Shown one piece after another: positions 17,733 to 27,729 of a stretch of 64,000 nt of DNA (its first letter is position 1; every line of letters starts with the position of its first letter). Source of the stretch: Dokdonella sp. (lineage in GTDB: Bacteria > Pseudomonadota > Gammaproteobacteria > Xanthomonadales > Rhodanobacteraceae); NCBI RefSeq assembly GCF_019634845.1, contig NZ_JAHCAQ010000006.1:62001-126000 (forward strand). Direction: 5' to 3'. The translations under genes were made by a program, and so were the position numbers. The notes under the pieces were generated by a model. It made no database searches and had not been told where the DNA came from. It worked only from the letters and a program-made list of their open reading frames with translations.

Positions 17733-18094
17733 GGTCTGGGTACTCCCCGCGTGATTGCGGGCTTCTGCCCGCAGAGTCATTTTCACGCAATTTGGCGGCG
17801 CTTGGGGACATGGCGCGCGCAGGCCGAAGGGACCGGCGGCCGCACGCGGCACGGTCGGTCCGGCCGCGCGCTTGGCCGCTGGCGGCAACGCGCCGGCCGG
17901 CGGGCGGCAGAGGCGGGCGGCGATCCGCAAGGCAAGCGCCGCGGCGACCGACTTGCGCAAATTCCGCGATGCGGGCGCAGGAAATCGGCAAGACCGCGCC
18001 AGGTGCCGATGCGAGGCTGTGCACGGGGGTCGCGCAGTCGATACCTGCAGTGGCCGATACGCGCAGGGTCGATCCAACAACGGGAGAGAACGAT
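17733..18094. other. Divergent intergenic region between the S74-domain and collagenase genes
   Basis: These 362 bases separate two divergent genes for exported proteins and must hold both promoters. I see GGGGAGT next to the left gene and GGGAGAG next to the right gene as ribosome sites. No convincing operator, repeat or small gene is visible. Confidence 0.5.
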
Positions 18095-20458
18095 ATGAAC
18101 AGCAGCAGCCGGCGGTTGCTCCAGGCAGGCCTGGGCGGGCTGTGCGCATGCGTGATGGCGGCGGCGCAGGCGGTGGCGCCACGGTCGCCACCGCCACCCA
18201 CGGCGGCGTCGATCGATGCGGTCGCGCCGCACCTCGGGCGCGATGTCGCGCACGTGCAACAACGTGTGCTCGATGCGGCCGAGCGGCCACCGCTGCCTGC
18301 CACCCGCGTCCATCTGCGCATCGACTACGACCAGCCGGCGCGAATGCTGGCCAAGGCCGGCATGGCCACCTGCGATGCGGCCACGTTCGCCAACGCCAGT
18401 GGCACCGCGCTGGTCGCGGCCGTCACCGCGGCCACGGTCGACTGCATCAACAGCCTGTTCTCGGTCAGCGCCAGCGTCGGCGCGCAGGTGTTCCCCGAGG
18501 CCAAGATGGTGACGATCGCCAATGCGATGGCGGCAGGCGCGGCGGCGTATCCGGGCAACAATTCGACCAGCATGCTGCAGCTCGTCGTGTACTTGCGCGC
18601 CGGCTACTACGTGCAGTGGTACAACCCCGACGAGGTCGGCGACTACGGGCCGGCGCTGACCGCGGCGATCCGTCCCGCGCTCGACGGCTTCGTCGCCAAC
18701 GCGCATTTCCAGGACGTGAGCGACAGCCACGGCGCGGTTCTCGCCGAGTTCGTGACGCTGATCGACAGCGCCGGCGAGAACGCGCACCAGATCGGCACCA
18801 TCCGCGGCATCCTGAGCCGCTATGGTCCGAGCCACCAGTCGTACGGGTACATGCAGGCGGCAGTCAACAACGTGTTCACGGTGCTGTTCCGCGGCCACTA
18901 CCTCGACGATTTCCGCGCTGCCGTGCAGACGGCGCCCGACTCGGGCCTGCTCGATACGCTGGCCGATTTCGTCACCAGCAACAAGGCCGCCGACGTCGGC
19001 ACCGATCGCGAGTATCTGCTGCAGAACGCGGCCGGCGAGCTCGCGCGCTTCCTCAATCCGGGGCCGTGGTATGGCTACCCGAGCGCGTTCCACGCCAGCG
19101 TGCACCCGAAGGCCAAGGCCGTGCTCGACCAGTTCGCGCTGACCGGCGCCGGTTCGGGCATCTACGTGCGCATGGCCGGCGTGATCGACTACTACGACCA
19201 CGTCCATTGCAGCTACTTCGGCCTGTGCAGCTTCGCCGACGACCTCGAGGAGGTCGTTCTGCCGCCGGCCAATGCGCGCGACTGCAGCCCGACCCTGCGC
19301 GTGCGCAGCCAGGCGCTCAATGCCGCCCAGCTCGACTGGGTCTGCGCGCGCGTGGGCGGCGAGGAGAGCTATTTCCACACCCAGGCGCAGACCGGCAACG
19401 TGCCGGTGGCCGACGACTACAACACCAAGCTCGAGATGGTGATCTTCCATTCCAGCACCGACTACGAGACCTACTCGGGCACGATCTTCGGCAACGACAC
19501 CAACAACGGGGGCATCTACCTCGAGGGCAACCCTTCCGATCCGGCCAACCAGCCGCGCTTCCTCGCCTACGAGGCCGAGTGGCTGCGTCCGACCTTCGAT
19601 GTGTGGAACCTCACCCACGAATACATCCACTACCTCGACGGACGTTTCAACTGGTACGGCGGCTTCGGCGACTATCCGCTCGATGCGCCCAACGCCGCGG
19701 TGTGGTTCATCGAGGGCTTCGCCGAGTACATGTCCTATTCCTACCGCGACCTGGTCTACGGCTCGGCAGTGGGCGAAGCCGCCAATCCCGACAAATTCAC
19801 GCTCGCGCAACTGTTCGATACCGAATACAGCACCGACTACGCGCGCACCTACCAGTGGGGCTATCTCGCGGTGCGTTTCATGTTCGAACGCCATCGCGAT
19901 GACATCAGCGCCCTGTTCGGCGTGACGCGACCTGGCACCTACGTGCCCGGCTACGGCAACTGGCTCACACCGCTGCGCAGCAGCTACAACGCCGAGTTCC
20001 GCGCCTGGGTTGCCTGTTTCGCCGCCGGCAATGGCAACACCGCGGCCTGTGGTGGCACGTCGCCGCAGGTCGACGCGATCTTCGCCAACGGCTTCGATGG
20101 CGCGGTGCCGGTCGAACTGCCCGAATGCGCGCAGGCGGCCGACGGACGGCTCGACAATGGCTGCCGCATCAGCAGTCTGGCGGCCGCGCGCGAGGTCGAC
20201 CGGGTCTGGCTCACGATCCTCGTGCCGGCCGGCAAGAGCTCGCTCACGTTCACGATGAGCGGCGGCAGCGGCGATGCCGACATCTACGAGAAGGCCGGCG
20301 GCTGGCCCGATGCGACCAGCCACGACCACGCCTCGACGCTGCCCGGCAACGACGAGACGATCACGGTGTCGAGCCCGGCCGCCGGTTGGCACTACCTGAT
20401 GCTCAAGCCCAAGTCGACCTCGTTCGCCGGCGTCACGGTCGCTGCGGCCTGGCAATGA
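18095..20458 (+). CDS. Secreted microbial collagenase (peptidase family M9) with C-terminal PPC domain
   Basis: This 787-residue exported protease has a signal peptide (LLQAGLGGLCACVMAAAQAV), an activator-type helical region (about 60-400), and a zinc peptidase core. The zinc motif is HEYIH (H508, E509, H512), with the third ligand probably E540 in IEGFAEYM. The 28-residue spacing is the same as in clostridial ColG. An element DAIFANGFDG (about 661-669) links to a pre-peptidase C-terminal (PPC) domain (about 680-787: TILVPAGKSSLTFTMSGGSGDADIYEK). Such enzymes degrade collagen or similar substrates outside the cell. ATG 18095 has GGGAGAG upstream. It appears monocistronic and ends in a strong terminator. 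Confidence 0.92.
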   Translation: MNSSSRRLLQAGLGGLCACVMAAAQAVAPRSPPPPTAASIDAVAPHLGRDVAHVQQRVLDAAERPPLPATRVHLRIDYDQPARMLAKAGMATCDAATFANASGTALVAAVTAATVDCINSLFSVSASVGAQVFPEAKMVTIANAMAAGAAAYPGNNSTSMLQLVVYLRAGYYVQWYNPDEVGDYGPALTAAIRPALDGFVANAHFQDVSDSHGAVLAEFVTLIDSAGENAHQIGTIRGILSRYGPSHQSYGYMQAAVNNVFTVLFRGHYLDDFRAAVQTAPDSGLLDTLADFVTSNKAADVGTDREYLLQNAAGELARFLNPGPWYGYPSAFHASVHPKAKAVLDQFALTGAGSGIYVRMAGVIDYYDHVHCSYFGLCSFADDLEEVVLPPANARDCSPTLRVRSQALNAAQLDWVCARVGGEESYFHTQAQTGNVPVADDYNTKLEMVIFHSSTDYETYSGTIFGNDTNNGGIYLEGNPSDPANQPRFLAYEAEWLRPTFDVWNLTHEYIHYLDGRFNWYGGFGDYPLDAPNAAVWFIEGFAEYMSYSYRDLVYGSAVGEAANPDKFTLAQLFDTEYSTDYARTYQWGYLAVRFMFERHRDDISALFGVTRPGTYVPGYGNWLTPLRSSYNAEFRAWVACFAAGNGNTAACGGTSPQVDAIFANGFDGAVPVELPECAQAADGRLDNGCRISSLAAAREVDRVWLTILVPAGKSSLTFTMSGGSGDADIYEKAGGWPDATSHDHASTLPGNDETITVSSPAAGWHYLMLKPKSTSFAGVTVAAAWQ

Positions 20459-20509
20459 GCACCCGGCGCGGTTCCTGATCCCACCCCCAGCGCGAACCGC
20501 GCCAGTCGC

Positions 20510-20547
20510 GGGCGCCGTCCGGCAACGGACGGCGCCCTTTTTTTTTT
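20510..20547 (+). terminator. Rho-independent terminator after the collagenase gene
   Basis: The arms GGGCGCCGTCC (20510-20520) and GGACGGCGCCC (20527-20537) pair perfectly around a 6-base loop and are followed by ten T residues. This is a textbook intrinsic terminator, 52 bases after the stop codon. Confidence 0.95.
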
Positions 20548-20719
20548 CCGCAGGCCTGCCTGCGGCGCCGGGTCTGCTCGGCTCGCGCGGCGGCGCCTGG
20601 CACGCCGCCGCCCCCGCGATGGCCGCTGCGGGCTGTCCGTCGCGTCGCGCTTCGTGAGACGCTTGCGTGTCATCGTCGATGCTGGCGGTGGCGCGGCGAC
20701 AACGGGGGGCGGAGTGGGG

Positions 20720-23700
20720 ATGGAGGCAGTCGACAACGGACTCGTGGTGTATCGCGCCAGTCGCATCGAGGCGCTGCTGGCGCCGCTGTTCGAACTGCTC
20801 GCTGCAGCGCCGCCCGCGCATCTGCTGGCGCCGCACGAGCTCATCGCCGCCCATCCGGGCATGCGCCACTGGCTCGGCCGCGAACTCGCGCGGCAGGCCG
20901 GCGCGACCGGCATCGCCGCCAATCTGCGCATCGAACTGCCGAGCACCTGGCTCGACGCCCTGGCGCGCGAACGGCTCGGGGCCGAGGCCGTCGCGTTGCG
21001 GCCCTATCGCCGCGAATTCCTGCGCTGGCGCATCCACGAGCGCCTGGCCGCGCCCGACGACGCGGCGCTGGCGGCCTGGCTCGACAGCGTGCCGGCCACG
21101 CGCGCGCAGCGCCGATTCCAGTTGGCGGACCATCTTGCGCGGCTGTACTCGCAATATCTCGTCTACCGGCCCGACTGGCTCGATGCCTGGGCCAGGGGAC
21201 GCAACGAGGTGCCCGAGGCGGCTGCGCTGGCGGAGCTGTGGCGGCAACTGCGCCGCGAGATCGGCGTGCCGCACCGCGGCGAGCGCATCATCCAGCTCAT
21301 CGCCGCGCTCGAGCGTGGTGCCGGCCCGGCGCAGGAGCCGCTGCACGTGTTCGGCATCGCCCATCTCGCCCCGGCCGAGCTCGCCGTGCTGCGCGCGGTG
21401 GCGCGCCATCGCCTCGTGGTGCTGTACGTGCCCGATCCATGCCGCGAGCATTGGGACGGACTGGGCAGTGAGCGTGCTGCACTGCGCGAACTCGTCGCGC
21501 GTGATCCACTCGGGGCAGACAGCGAGGCGGCCTTCCTCGAACAGGGCCATCCGCTGCTCGGTGCCTGGGGACGCATGGGCCAGCACTTCGTGCTCGCGCT
21601 CGACGAGGTCGGTGCGGTGTTCGACACGCGCCACCACGAGGACGGCACGGTGGTGCAGCCGGTTTCGCGCCTGCAGGGCGTGCAGGAGAGCATCCGGCGA
21701 TTCGATGCGAGCCTGATCGGCGAATGGGCGGATTCGCCGCGTGCCGATGCGAGTCTGCGCGTGCACGCCTGCCACACGCGGCTGCGCGAGCTCGAGGTGC
21801 TGCGCGATGCGCTGCTGCAGGCGCGCAGCGACGACCCGACGCTGCAGCCTGCCGACATCGCGGTGCTGATGCCCGACATCCACGCCTACCTGCCGTTGCT
21901 GCCGGCCGTGTTCGGCACGCCCGGCAGCAACGAGGGACCGTTGCCCTACCACTGCGCCGATGTCGCGCTGCGCCATGCACACCCGTTGTTCGAGGCGTTC
22001 CGGCGCCTGCTCGAGCTGCCACATTCGCGCTTGACCGCGCCCGAACTGGCCGACTTCCTCGCGCTGGCGCCGATCGCGGCGCGGCTGGGCCTGCAGCCTG
22101 GCGATCAGGCCGTGGTCGAGCGCTGGCTCGAAGCGAGCCGCGCGGCGTGGGCGCTCGATGGCGAATTCCGCGCGCGTTTCGCGGTGCCGCCGATCGAGGA
22201 GCACACGCATGGCTGGGCCGTCGATCGCCTGTTGGCCGGCTATGTGCTCGGCGCGCAACCGCTGGCCGACGCCGTGGTGGAACTGCCCGACGCCGCGCGA
22301 CTGGCGCCACTGGAAGGAGTCCATGGCACGCAGGCCCCCTTGCTCGGCGCGCTCGACCGCCTGCTCGTCGAACTGCGCGAGGCATGCCGCGATGCGCTGT
22401 CCCCGCGCCGCGCCAGCGAGTGGAGCGCGCGCCTCGAGGCGCGCATCGACCGGCTGTTGCGCGTCGAGGCCGACGCCGCCGCCGGGCTCGACGCGCTGGC
22501 GCGCGTGCGCGACATCGTGCGCGCGATCGCGCTCGAGCCGGCCGATGCCGGCCTCGACCCCGAACTCGAGTTCGCCGTCGTGCGCGAGGTCCTGCTCGCG
22601 CAGCTCGACGGCGTGCCGGCGCGACAGCCGTTCCTGTTCGGCGGCGTCACCTTCTGCGGCATGGTGCCGCAACGGGCGATCCCGTTCCGCATGATCGCCG
22701 TGCTCGGTCTCGACGATGGCGCGTTTCCGCGCGCGCCGCGCGCCGGCAGCCTCGATGCGATGCGTCAGCATCCGCGGCTGGGCGACCGCGATGTGCGCAG
22801 CGATGACCGCTACCTGTTCCTCGAGACCGTGATGGCGGCGCGGTGGCGCCTGCATCTGTCCTGGATCGGCGAGGGCGTGCGTGACGGCAAGCCGCGCAAT
22901 CCGGCCGCGCCGCTGGCCGAGCTCATGGCCGCGCTCGACGCCGGCCGCACCGGTGCCGACGACAGCGCCGGGCAGCCGGCGTCGCGGCAGCAGCCCTGGC
23001 TCGTGCGGCATCCGCTGCAGCCGTTCGATGCGCGCTACTTCGACGGCGCCGATCCGGCCCTGTATTCGTATCGGCACGTGTGGGCAGCGCTGCAGGGCGC
23101 GGCGACCGCGGCCGCGCCGGTACCCGCCTTCGTCGCCGGCGCTGACGCCGCCGGCACGGCGGCGGACGCCACGCCGGACGCGCCGGCCGTCATCTCGCTG
23201 GGCATGCTGCTGGCCTACTACCGCGATCCGGCGCGGACCCTGCTCGAGGACGTGCTCGGCCTGCGGCTGGACGCACTGCGCGAGGACCGGTTGCGCGAGA
23301 GCGAGCCCCTGGCCGCGGCGACCGAGGCGCTCGACCGCGTCGCCGCGCGCGTGTTCGTCGAGCAGCTGGCACGTGGCGAATACGCCGCGCCAACGCTGGC
23401 GCCGGAGTGGCTGCGGCTGACCGGCCTGCTGCCGCCGGGGCGGGCCGGCGAGGAGGCATGGCGCGGCGAGGCCGACAAGGTCGCGGCGCTGTTCGCCGCG
23501 CTCGCCGACCCCGCCCATGCCGCGCACGCGCTCATCGCGCAGCCGCTGCCGCCGGCGCGGCCGATCCGAGTCGAGCTCGCGCTCGGTCGCCGCGTGCTGC
23601 GCGGCGAACTGCGCGAGGTGTACGACACCGCAGCCGCGCGCTGGCTGCTGCAGGTGCGCCCCGGCAAGCACGAGGACAAGCTCGGTTTTGCCGAGCGCAT

Positions 23701-24175
23701 CGGCGCCTTCCTCAACTGGGCCGTGCTGCGCCTGGTCACGCCGGCGACGCAGCCGGTGCGCGTGGCGTTGGCGGCGCTGCCGGCCGCAAAGCCCGCCTTG
23801 GCCTGGGCGGCGCACTGGCACGATTGGGACGCGCGCTACCTCGGCGCCACCGAGCCCGAGCGCGCGCGGTTGCGCAACGCGCTCGAAACGCGCGTGGAGG
23901 GGCTCATCGAGTTCTTCCTCGCCGCCTGTGGCCAGCCGCGCTGGTATTTCCCGCGCAGCTCGTGGGTCGCGCTCGACGACGATGCCGACGCGATCGCCGA
24001 TGCCTGGCTCGGCAGCGACCACCATCTGGGCGAACGTGATCATGCGCCCGGCTATGCGCGACTGCTCGCCGGCAACCGCGATTTCCGCAGCGGCGCCGAC
24101 CATGCCGACCTGGTGGCGCACGCGCGCGCGCTGCGCGCGCTGATCGAGCCGGTCGGCGAAGGCGCGGCGCGATGA
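20720..24175 (+). CDS. recC: RecBCD enzyme subunit RecC
   Basis: This 1151-residue protein is the non-catalytic, Chi-recognising subunit of the RecBCD helicase-nuclease (1122 residues in E. coli). Recognisable RecC segments are the N-terminal VVYRASRIEALLAPL, LLAPHELIAAHPGMRHWL, VFGIAHLAPAELAVLRAV, the dead-helicase region RMIAVLGLDDGAFPR, and DRYLFLETVMAARWRLHLSW. ATG 20720 follows GGGGCGGAGTGGGG; the frame is open 66 bases further upstream. The stop codon overlaps the recB start by 4 bases. The complex repairs double-strand breaks and degrades foreign linear DNA. Confidence 0.95.
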   Translation: MEAVDNGLVVYRASRIEALLAPLFELLAAAPPAHLLAPHELIAAHPGMRHWLGRELARQAGATGIAANLRIELPSTWLDALARERLGAEAVALRPYRREFLRWRIHERLAAPDDAALAAWLDSVPATRAQRRFQLADHLARLYSQYLVYRPDWLDAWARGRNEVPEAAALAELWRQLRREIGVPHRGERIIQLIAALERGAGPAQEPLHVFGIAHLAPAELAVLRAVARHRLVVLYVPDPCREHWDGLGSERAALRELVARDPLGADSEAAFLEQGHPLLGAWGRMGQHFVLALDEVGAVFDTRHHEDGTVVQPVSRLQGVQESIRRFDASLIGEWADSPRADASLRVHACHTRLRELEVLRDALLQARSDDPTLQPADIAVLMPDIHAYLPLLPAVFGTPGSNEGPLPYHCADVALRHAHPLFEAFRRLLELPHSRLTAPELADFLALAPIAARLGLQPGDQAVVERWLEASRAAWALDGEFRARFAVPPIEEHTHGWAVDRLLAGYVLGAQPLADAVVELPDAARLAPLEGVHGTQAPLLGALDRLLVELREACRDALSPRRASEWSARLEARIDRLLRVEADAAAGLDALARVRDIVRAIALEPADAGLDPELEFAVVREVLLAQLDGVPARQPFLFGGVTFCGMVPQRAIPFRMIAVLGLDDGAFPRAPRAGSLDAMRQHPRLGDRDVRSDDRYLFLETVMAARWRLHLSWIGEGVRDGKPRNPAAPLAELMAALDAGRTGADDSAGQPASRQQPWLVRHPLQPFDARYFDGADPALYSYRHVWAALQGAATAAAPVPAFVAGADAAGTAADATPDAPAVISLGMLLAYYRDPARTLLEDVLGLRLDALREDRLRESEPLAAATEALDRVAARVFVEQLARGEYAAPTLAPEWLRLTGLLPPGRAGEEAWRGEADKVAALFAALADPAHAAHALIAQPLPPARPIRVELALGRRVLRGELREVYDTAAARWLLQVRPGKHEDKLGFAERIGAFLNWAVLRLVTPATQPVRVALAALPAAKPALAWAAHWHDWDARYLGATEPERARLRNALETRVEGLIEFFLAACGQPRWYFPRSSWVALDDDADAIADAWLGSDHHLGERDHAPGYARLLAGNRDFRSGADHADLVAHARALRALIEPVGEGAAR

Positions 24176-27100
24176 ACGCCCCGACCTTCGTGTCCGACTG
24201 GACCGCGCTCACGCTCGACGCGGGCGGGCGCAGCCTCATCGAGGCCAGCGCCGGCACCGGCAAGACCTGGACGATTTCGGTGCTGTATCTGCGCCTGCTG
24301 CTCGAGCGTGCGCTGTCGGTGCGCCAGATCGTCGTCACCACGTTCACCGAGGCCGCCGCGCAGGAATTGCGCGAGCGCATTCGCGGCCGCCTGATGTGGG
24401 CGCTGGCGCAAGTCGGTGCTGCGACAGCCGACCACGATGCAGGCGAAGCCGCGGTGGCGCGATGGCTGCAGGCACGCGATGCCGTGGCGTCCCGCGACCG
24501 CTTGCGGCTGCGCCTGGCGCTGGCCGAGCTCGACCTTGCCCCGATCGGCACGCTGCACGGCCTGTGTCAGCGCATCCTGCGTGATTTTCCGCTCGTCAGC
24601 GGCGCGCCGTTCGAGGCCGGCATGATCGTCGACGCCACGCGCCTGCGCAGCGAGCTGCTCGATGACCTGTGGCGCCGCCTGGTGCAGTCGAGCACGCCGC
24701 TGGCGCCCGATGATGCGGTGGCGTGGCAGTTGGGCCGCAGGCGACTGGAGCAGTACCTGCGCGCGGCACTTGCGCCCGGCGTGGTGGTGCCAGCGGCCGA
24801 CAGCGCGGCCATCGAGTCCTTCCTCGCCCTGCTCGATCCGGCGCAGGCGCCCGCGATCATGGCGCTGGCGCAGGCGCCGGTCTATGCGCGCAGCAATTCG
24901 GCGCTGCGCACGCGCCTGCTTGAGGTGGCCGAGCGGATCGGCAGCGGCCGCCTCGATCGTGACCTGGCCGCCGACCTCGGCGCGGAAATCCTTGACCGGC
25001 TTGGCGCCGGTCCGCAGTCGAACTTCCATCGCGATGCGATCGCGGAGGGCCGCCACCATGCCGTCGCGGCCGAGGCGCAGCGCATCGGCGAACGGTTGTG
25101 CGCAGGCAGCCGCGCCCTGCTGCAGCGCGTGCTGGCGCGCTGCCAGAGCGAGCTGCGCGAGCGTGCCGAGCAGCGCCTGATGGCCGCCGGCGAGCTCACC
25201 TACGACGCGCTCATCACGCGTGTGCAGGCCGCGCTCGGCGACGGCAGCGACCGCCTCGGCGGCCAGCTCCACGCCACCTGGCCGGTGGCGCTCGTCGACG
25301 AGTTCCAGGACACCGACGCGCTGCAGTACGACATCCTCGATCGCATCTACCGCGCGCCCGACGGGTCGTCGCGCGGCCGGCTCATCATGATCGGCGACCC
25401 CAAGCAGGCGATCTACCGCTTCCGCGGCGGCGACATCGATGCCTATCTCGCTGCGCGCAGCGCGGCCGACGAGCAGATGACGCTCGCCGTCAATTTCCGC
25501 TCCTCGCCCGCCTACGTCGCCGCCCTCGACGAGCTCTACGCCAGCGCCGGCCGCGTGCTCAGCAGTCAGCCCGGCCACGCCATTGCCTGTGGCGACGTGG
25601 CGGCGGCGCCGGGGCGCGCGGACAGCTACAGCGTGGCGGGCCGGCGCTGCACGCAGCCCTTGCAGATCCACTACCTCGCGTCGGCACCGCCCGACGCGGC
25701 CACCTGCGAGGAGGAGGCGCTGCGTGCCTGCGCCAATCACATCGTGGCCTTGCTCGATGGCAGCCATGCGCTCGATGGCGTGGCGCTGCAGCCGCGCAAC
25801 CTCGCGGTGCTGCTGCCCGCGCATCGCCACATCGCGACCCTGCGCGAGCTGCTGCAGCAGCGGCGCGTGCCCTGCGTGTCGCGTGGCGCGGCGCGCGTGT
25901 TCGACTCGGAATGGGCGCGTGAGCTGCAGGTGTTGCTGCACGCGGCCTTGCATCCGGGCGATGCGGGCGCGGTGCGCGCGGCGCTGGCGACCGAGCTCGG
26001 CGCCTGCGATTGGCAGCGCCTGCGGACGATCGCGGCCGATGCCGACCTCGCGCAGGAGGCCAGCCGCTGGCTGCACGAGCTCGGCGAGGTTTGGCGCCGC
26101 CGCGGCGTGCTGGCGCTGGTGCAGGCGCTCATCGAGCAGCGCGGTGCCGTGCTCGCGGCGCGTGCCGACCTCGAGCGCGCGTTGACCGACCTGCGCCACC
26201 TCGGCGAGCTGTTGCAGGCGCAAAGCGAACAGGCCACCGGCCGTGACGAGCTGCTGGCCTGGTTGGCCGACCAGCGTGGCGCGCAGGCCGCCGGCCGGAC
26301 CGGTGACGAGCAGGAGCTGCGCATCGAATCCGATGCCGCGCGCGTGAGCCTGCTGACCGTGCATGCGAGCAAGGGCCTGGAGTTCGACATCGTGCTGCTG
26401 CCGATCATGTGGAAGGCGCAGCCGGCGGCCGGCGAGGTCGTCACCATCCACGACGCGGCGAGCGGCCAGCGCGTGCTTGGCTTCGATGCGGCGGCGCGCG
26501 CGCGCGACGACTGCGAGGTGCAGGACGAGCGCCATCGACTGCTCTACGTGGCGCTGACCCGTGCGCGCCATGCCTGCCACGTCTATGCGTTGCCGCCGTC
26601 GCGACCGGCGCGCCGGAACGGCAGGAGTGCCGCCACCGATCCGCAGCGTGCGCCGCTCGATGCGATGCTCGAGCGCCTGCTGGCGGCCGATGCACCGGCG
26701 CGGCTGAAGCATGTCGCATTGTCGACAGCCGGTTGGCCGTGGCCGCCGGCGCAATGGAGCGACGCGGTGGCCGCGCCATCTGCGCGCAGCGCGCGCAACG
26801 AGCCGCCGGCCGTTCCGCTAGCGTACCGCTACAGCTTCTCGGCGCTGGCGCGGCGCGCGGCGCGCACGCTCGCTGACGAGGATGCCGCCGGCGACGAGCG
26901 CGAGGTCGCTGCGGTCGAGCTGGCCGCAGTCGATGCGGCGCCCGCGGCGCAGCCCTGCGCTGCCCTGGAGCCGCTGCTCGGTGTCGTCGGCACCGCCTTC
27001 GGCAATGCCGTGCACGCGGTGTTCGAGAGCCGCCGCATCGGCGTGCCGCTCAGCGCGCAGCACGAACTCGTCGCCTGCGCCCTGCGCGATGCGCGCGTGC

Positions 27101-27729
27101 GCGTCGATGGGGCACACGGCGGCGTCGCCGCCACGGCCTTGGTGGCGCGGCTCGCCGAGCGCCTGCAGGGCGTACTCGATGCGCCGCTGCCGGTCGGTCG
27201 GCACAGCCAGCCCAGCCTCGGCGGCTTGGCGGCGCAGGCACAGCGCGCCGAGATGGAGTTCAACTTCGTGCTCGACGGGGTATCGCTGCGGGCGCTGCGC
27301 GAGGTCTGTCCATGGACGCCGGGCGAGTCGTTCGGTGACCTGCGCGGGCTCATGAACGGCAAGATCGATCTCGTGTTCGAGCACGAGGGCCGTTGCCATG
27401 TCGTCGACTACAAGACCAACCGTCTAGGCGACGGGCGCGACTTGGCGGCCTACCTGCCGGCACGGCTCGACGCGCCGATGGACGAGCACCACTATCGGTT
27501 CCAGGCGCTGCTTTACACGGTGGCGGTGGAGCGCTACCTGCGCCAGCGCAGGCGCGATTACCGCCGCGAGCATCATTTGGGCGCCACGCTGTACCTGTTC
27601 GTGCGTGCGGTCGGCATCGACCCGGCGCTGCCACAGGCTGGCATCTGGACGCATCGCTTCGACGATGACCTGCTCGATGCCGTCGATCGGGTCCTTGCCG
27701 GGCGCAAACTGGCACGGGGTGACGCATGA
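24172..27729 (+). CDS. recB: RecBCD enzyme subunit RecB (3'-5' helicase and nuclease)
   Basis: This 1185-residue protein is nearly the same length as E. coli RecB (1180). Superfamily 1A helicase motifs are in order: Walker A EASAGTGKTW, VALVDEFQDTD, MIGDPKQAIYRFRGGD, LLTVHASKGLEFD and LLYVALTRARH. The C-terminal RecB nuclease domain has D1066 in NGKIDLVFEH and VVDYKTN near residue 1078, the metal-binding D and DYK. It overlaps recC and recD by 4 bases on each side (ATGA junctions), so translation of the three subunits is coupled. Confidence 0.97.
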   Translation: MNAPTFVSDWTALTLDAGGRSLIEASAGTGKTWTISVLYLRLLLERALSVRQIVVTTFTEAAAQELRERIRGRLMWALAQVGAATADHDAGEAAVARWLQARDAVASRDRLRLRLALAELDLAPIGTLHGLCQRILRDFPLVSGAPFEAGMIVDATRLRSELLDDLWRRLVQSSTPLAPDDAVAWQLGRRRLEQYLRAALAPGVVVPAADSAAIESFLALLDPAQAPAIMALAQAPVYARSNSALRTRLLEVAERIGSGRLDRDLAADLGAEILDRLGAGPQSNFHRDAIAEGRHHAVAAEAQRIGERLCAGSRALLQRVLARCQSELRERAEQRLMAAGELTYDALITRVQAALGDGSDRLGGQLHATWPVALVDEFQDTDALQYDILDRIYRAPDGSSRGRLIMIGDPKQAIYRFRGGDIDAYLAARSAADEQMTLAVNFRSSPAYVAALDELYASAGRVLSSQPGHAIACGDVAAAPGRADSYSVAGRRCTQPLQIHYLASAPPDAATCEEEALRACANHIVALLDGSHALDGVALQPRNLAVLLPAHRHIATLRELLQQRRVPCVSRGAARVFDSEWARELQVLLHAALHPGDAGAVRAALATELGACDWQRLRTIAADADLAQEASRWLHELGEVWRRRGVLALVQALIEQRGAVLAARADLERALTDLRHLGELLQAQSEQATGRDELLAWLADQRGAQAAGRTGDEQELRIESDAARVSLLTVHASKGLEFDIVLLPIMWKAQPAAGEVVTIHDAASGQRVLGFDAAARARDDCEVQDERHRLLYVALTRARHACHVYALPPSRPARRNGRSAATDPQRAPLDAMLERLLAADAPARLKHVALSTAGWPWPPAQWSDAVAAPSARSARNEPPAVPLAYRYSFSALARRAARTLADEDAAGDEREVAAVELAAVDAAPAAQPCAALEPLLGVVGTAFGNAVHAVFESRRIGVPLSAQHELVACALRDARVRVDGAHGGVAATALVARLAERLQGVLDAPLPVGRHSQPSLGGLAAQAQRAEMEFNFVLDGVSLRALREVCPWTPGESFGDLRGLMNGKIDLVFEHEGRCHVVDYKTNRLGDGRDLAAYLPARLDAPMDEHHYRFQALLYTVAVERYLRQRRRDYRREHHLGATLYLFVRAVGIDPALPQAGIWTHRFDDDLLDAVDRVLAGRKLARGDA

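Noticed and set aside
17783-24121. A 2112-codon open frame on the minus strand across recC and the collagenase gene
   Set aside because: It lies antisense to two well-supported genes, has Arg/His/Gln-rich composition without any motif, and results from the scarcity of stop codons in high-GC DNA.
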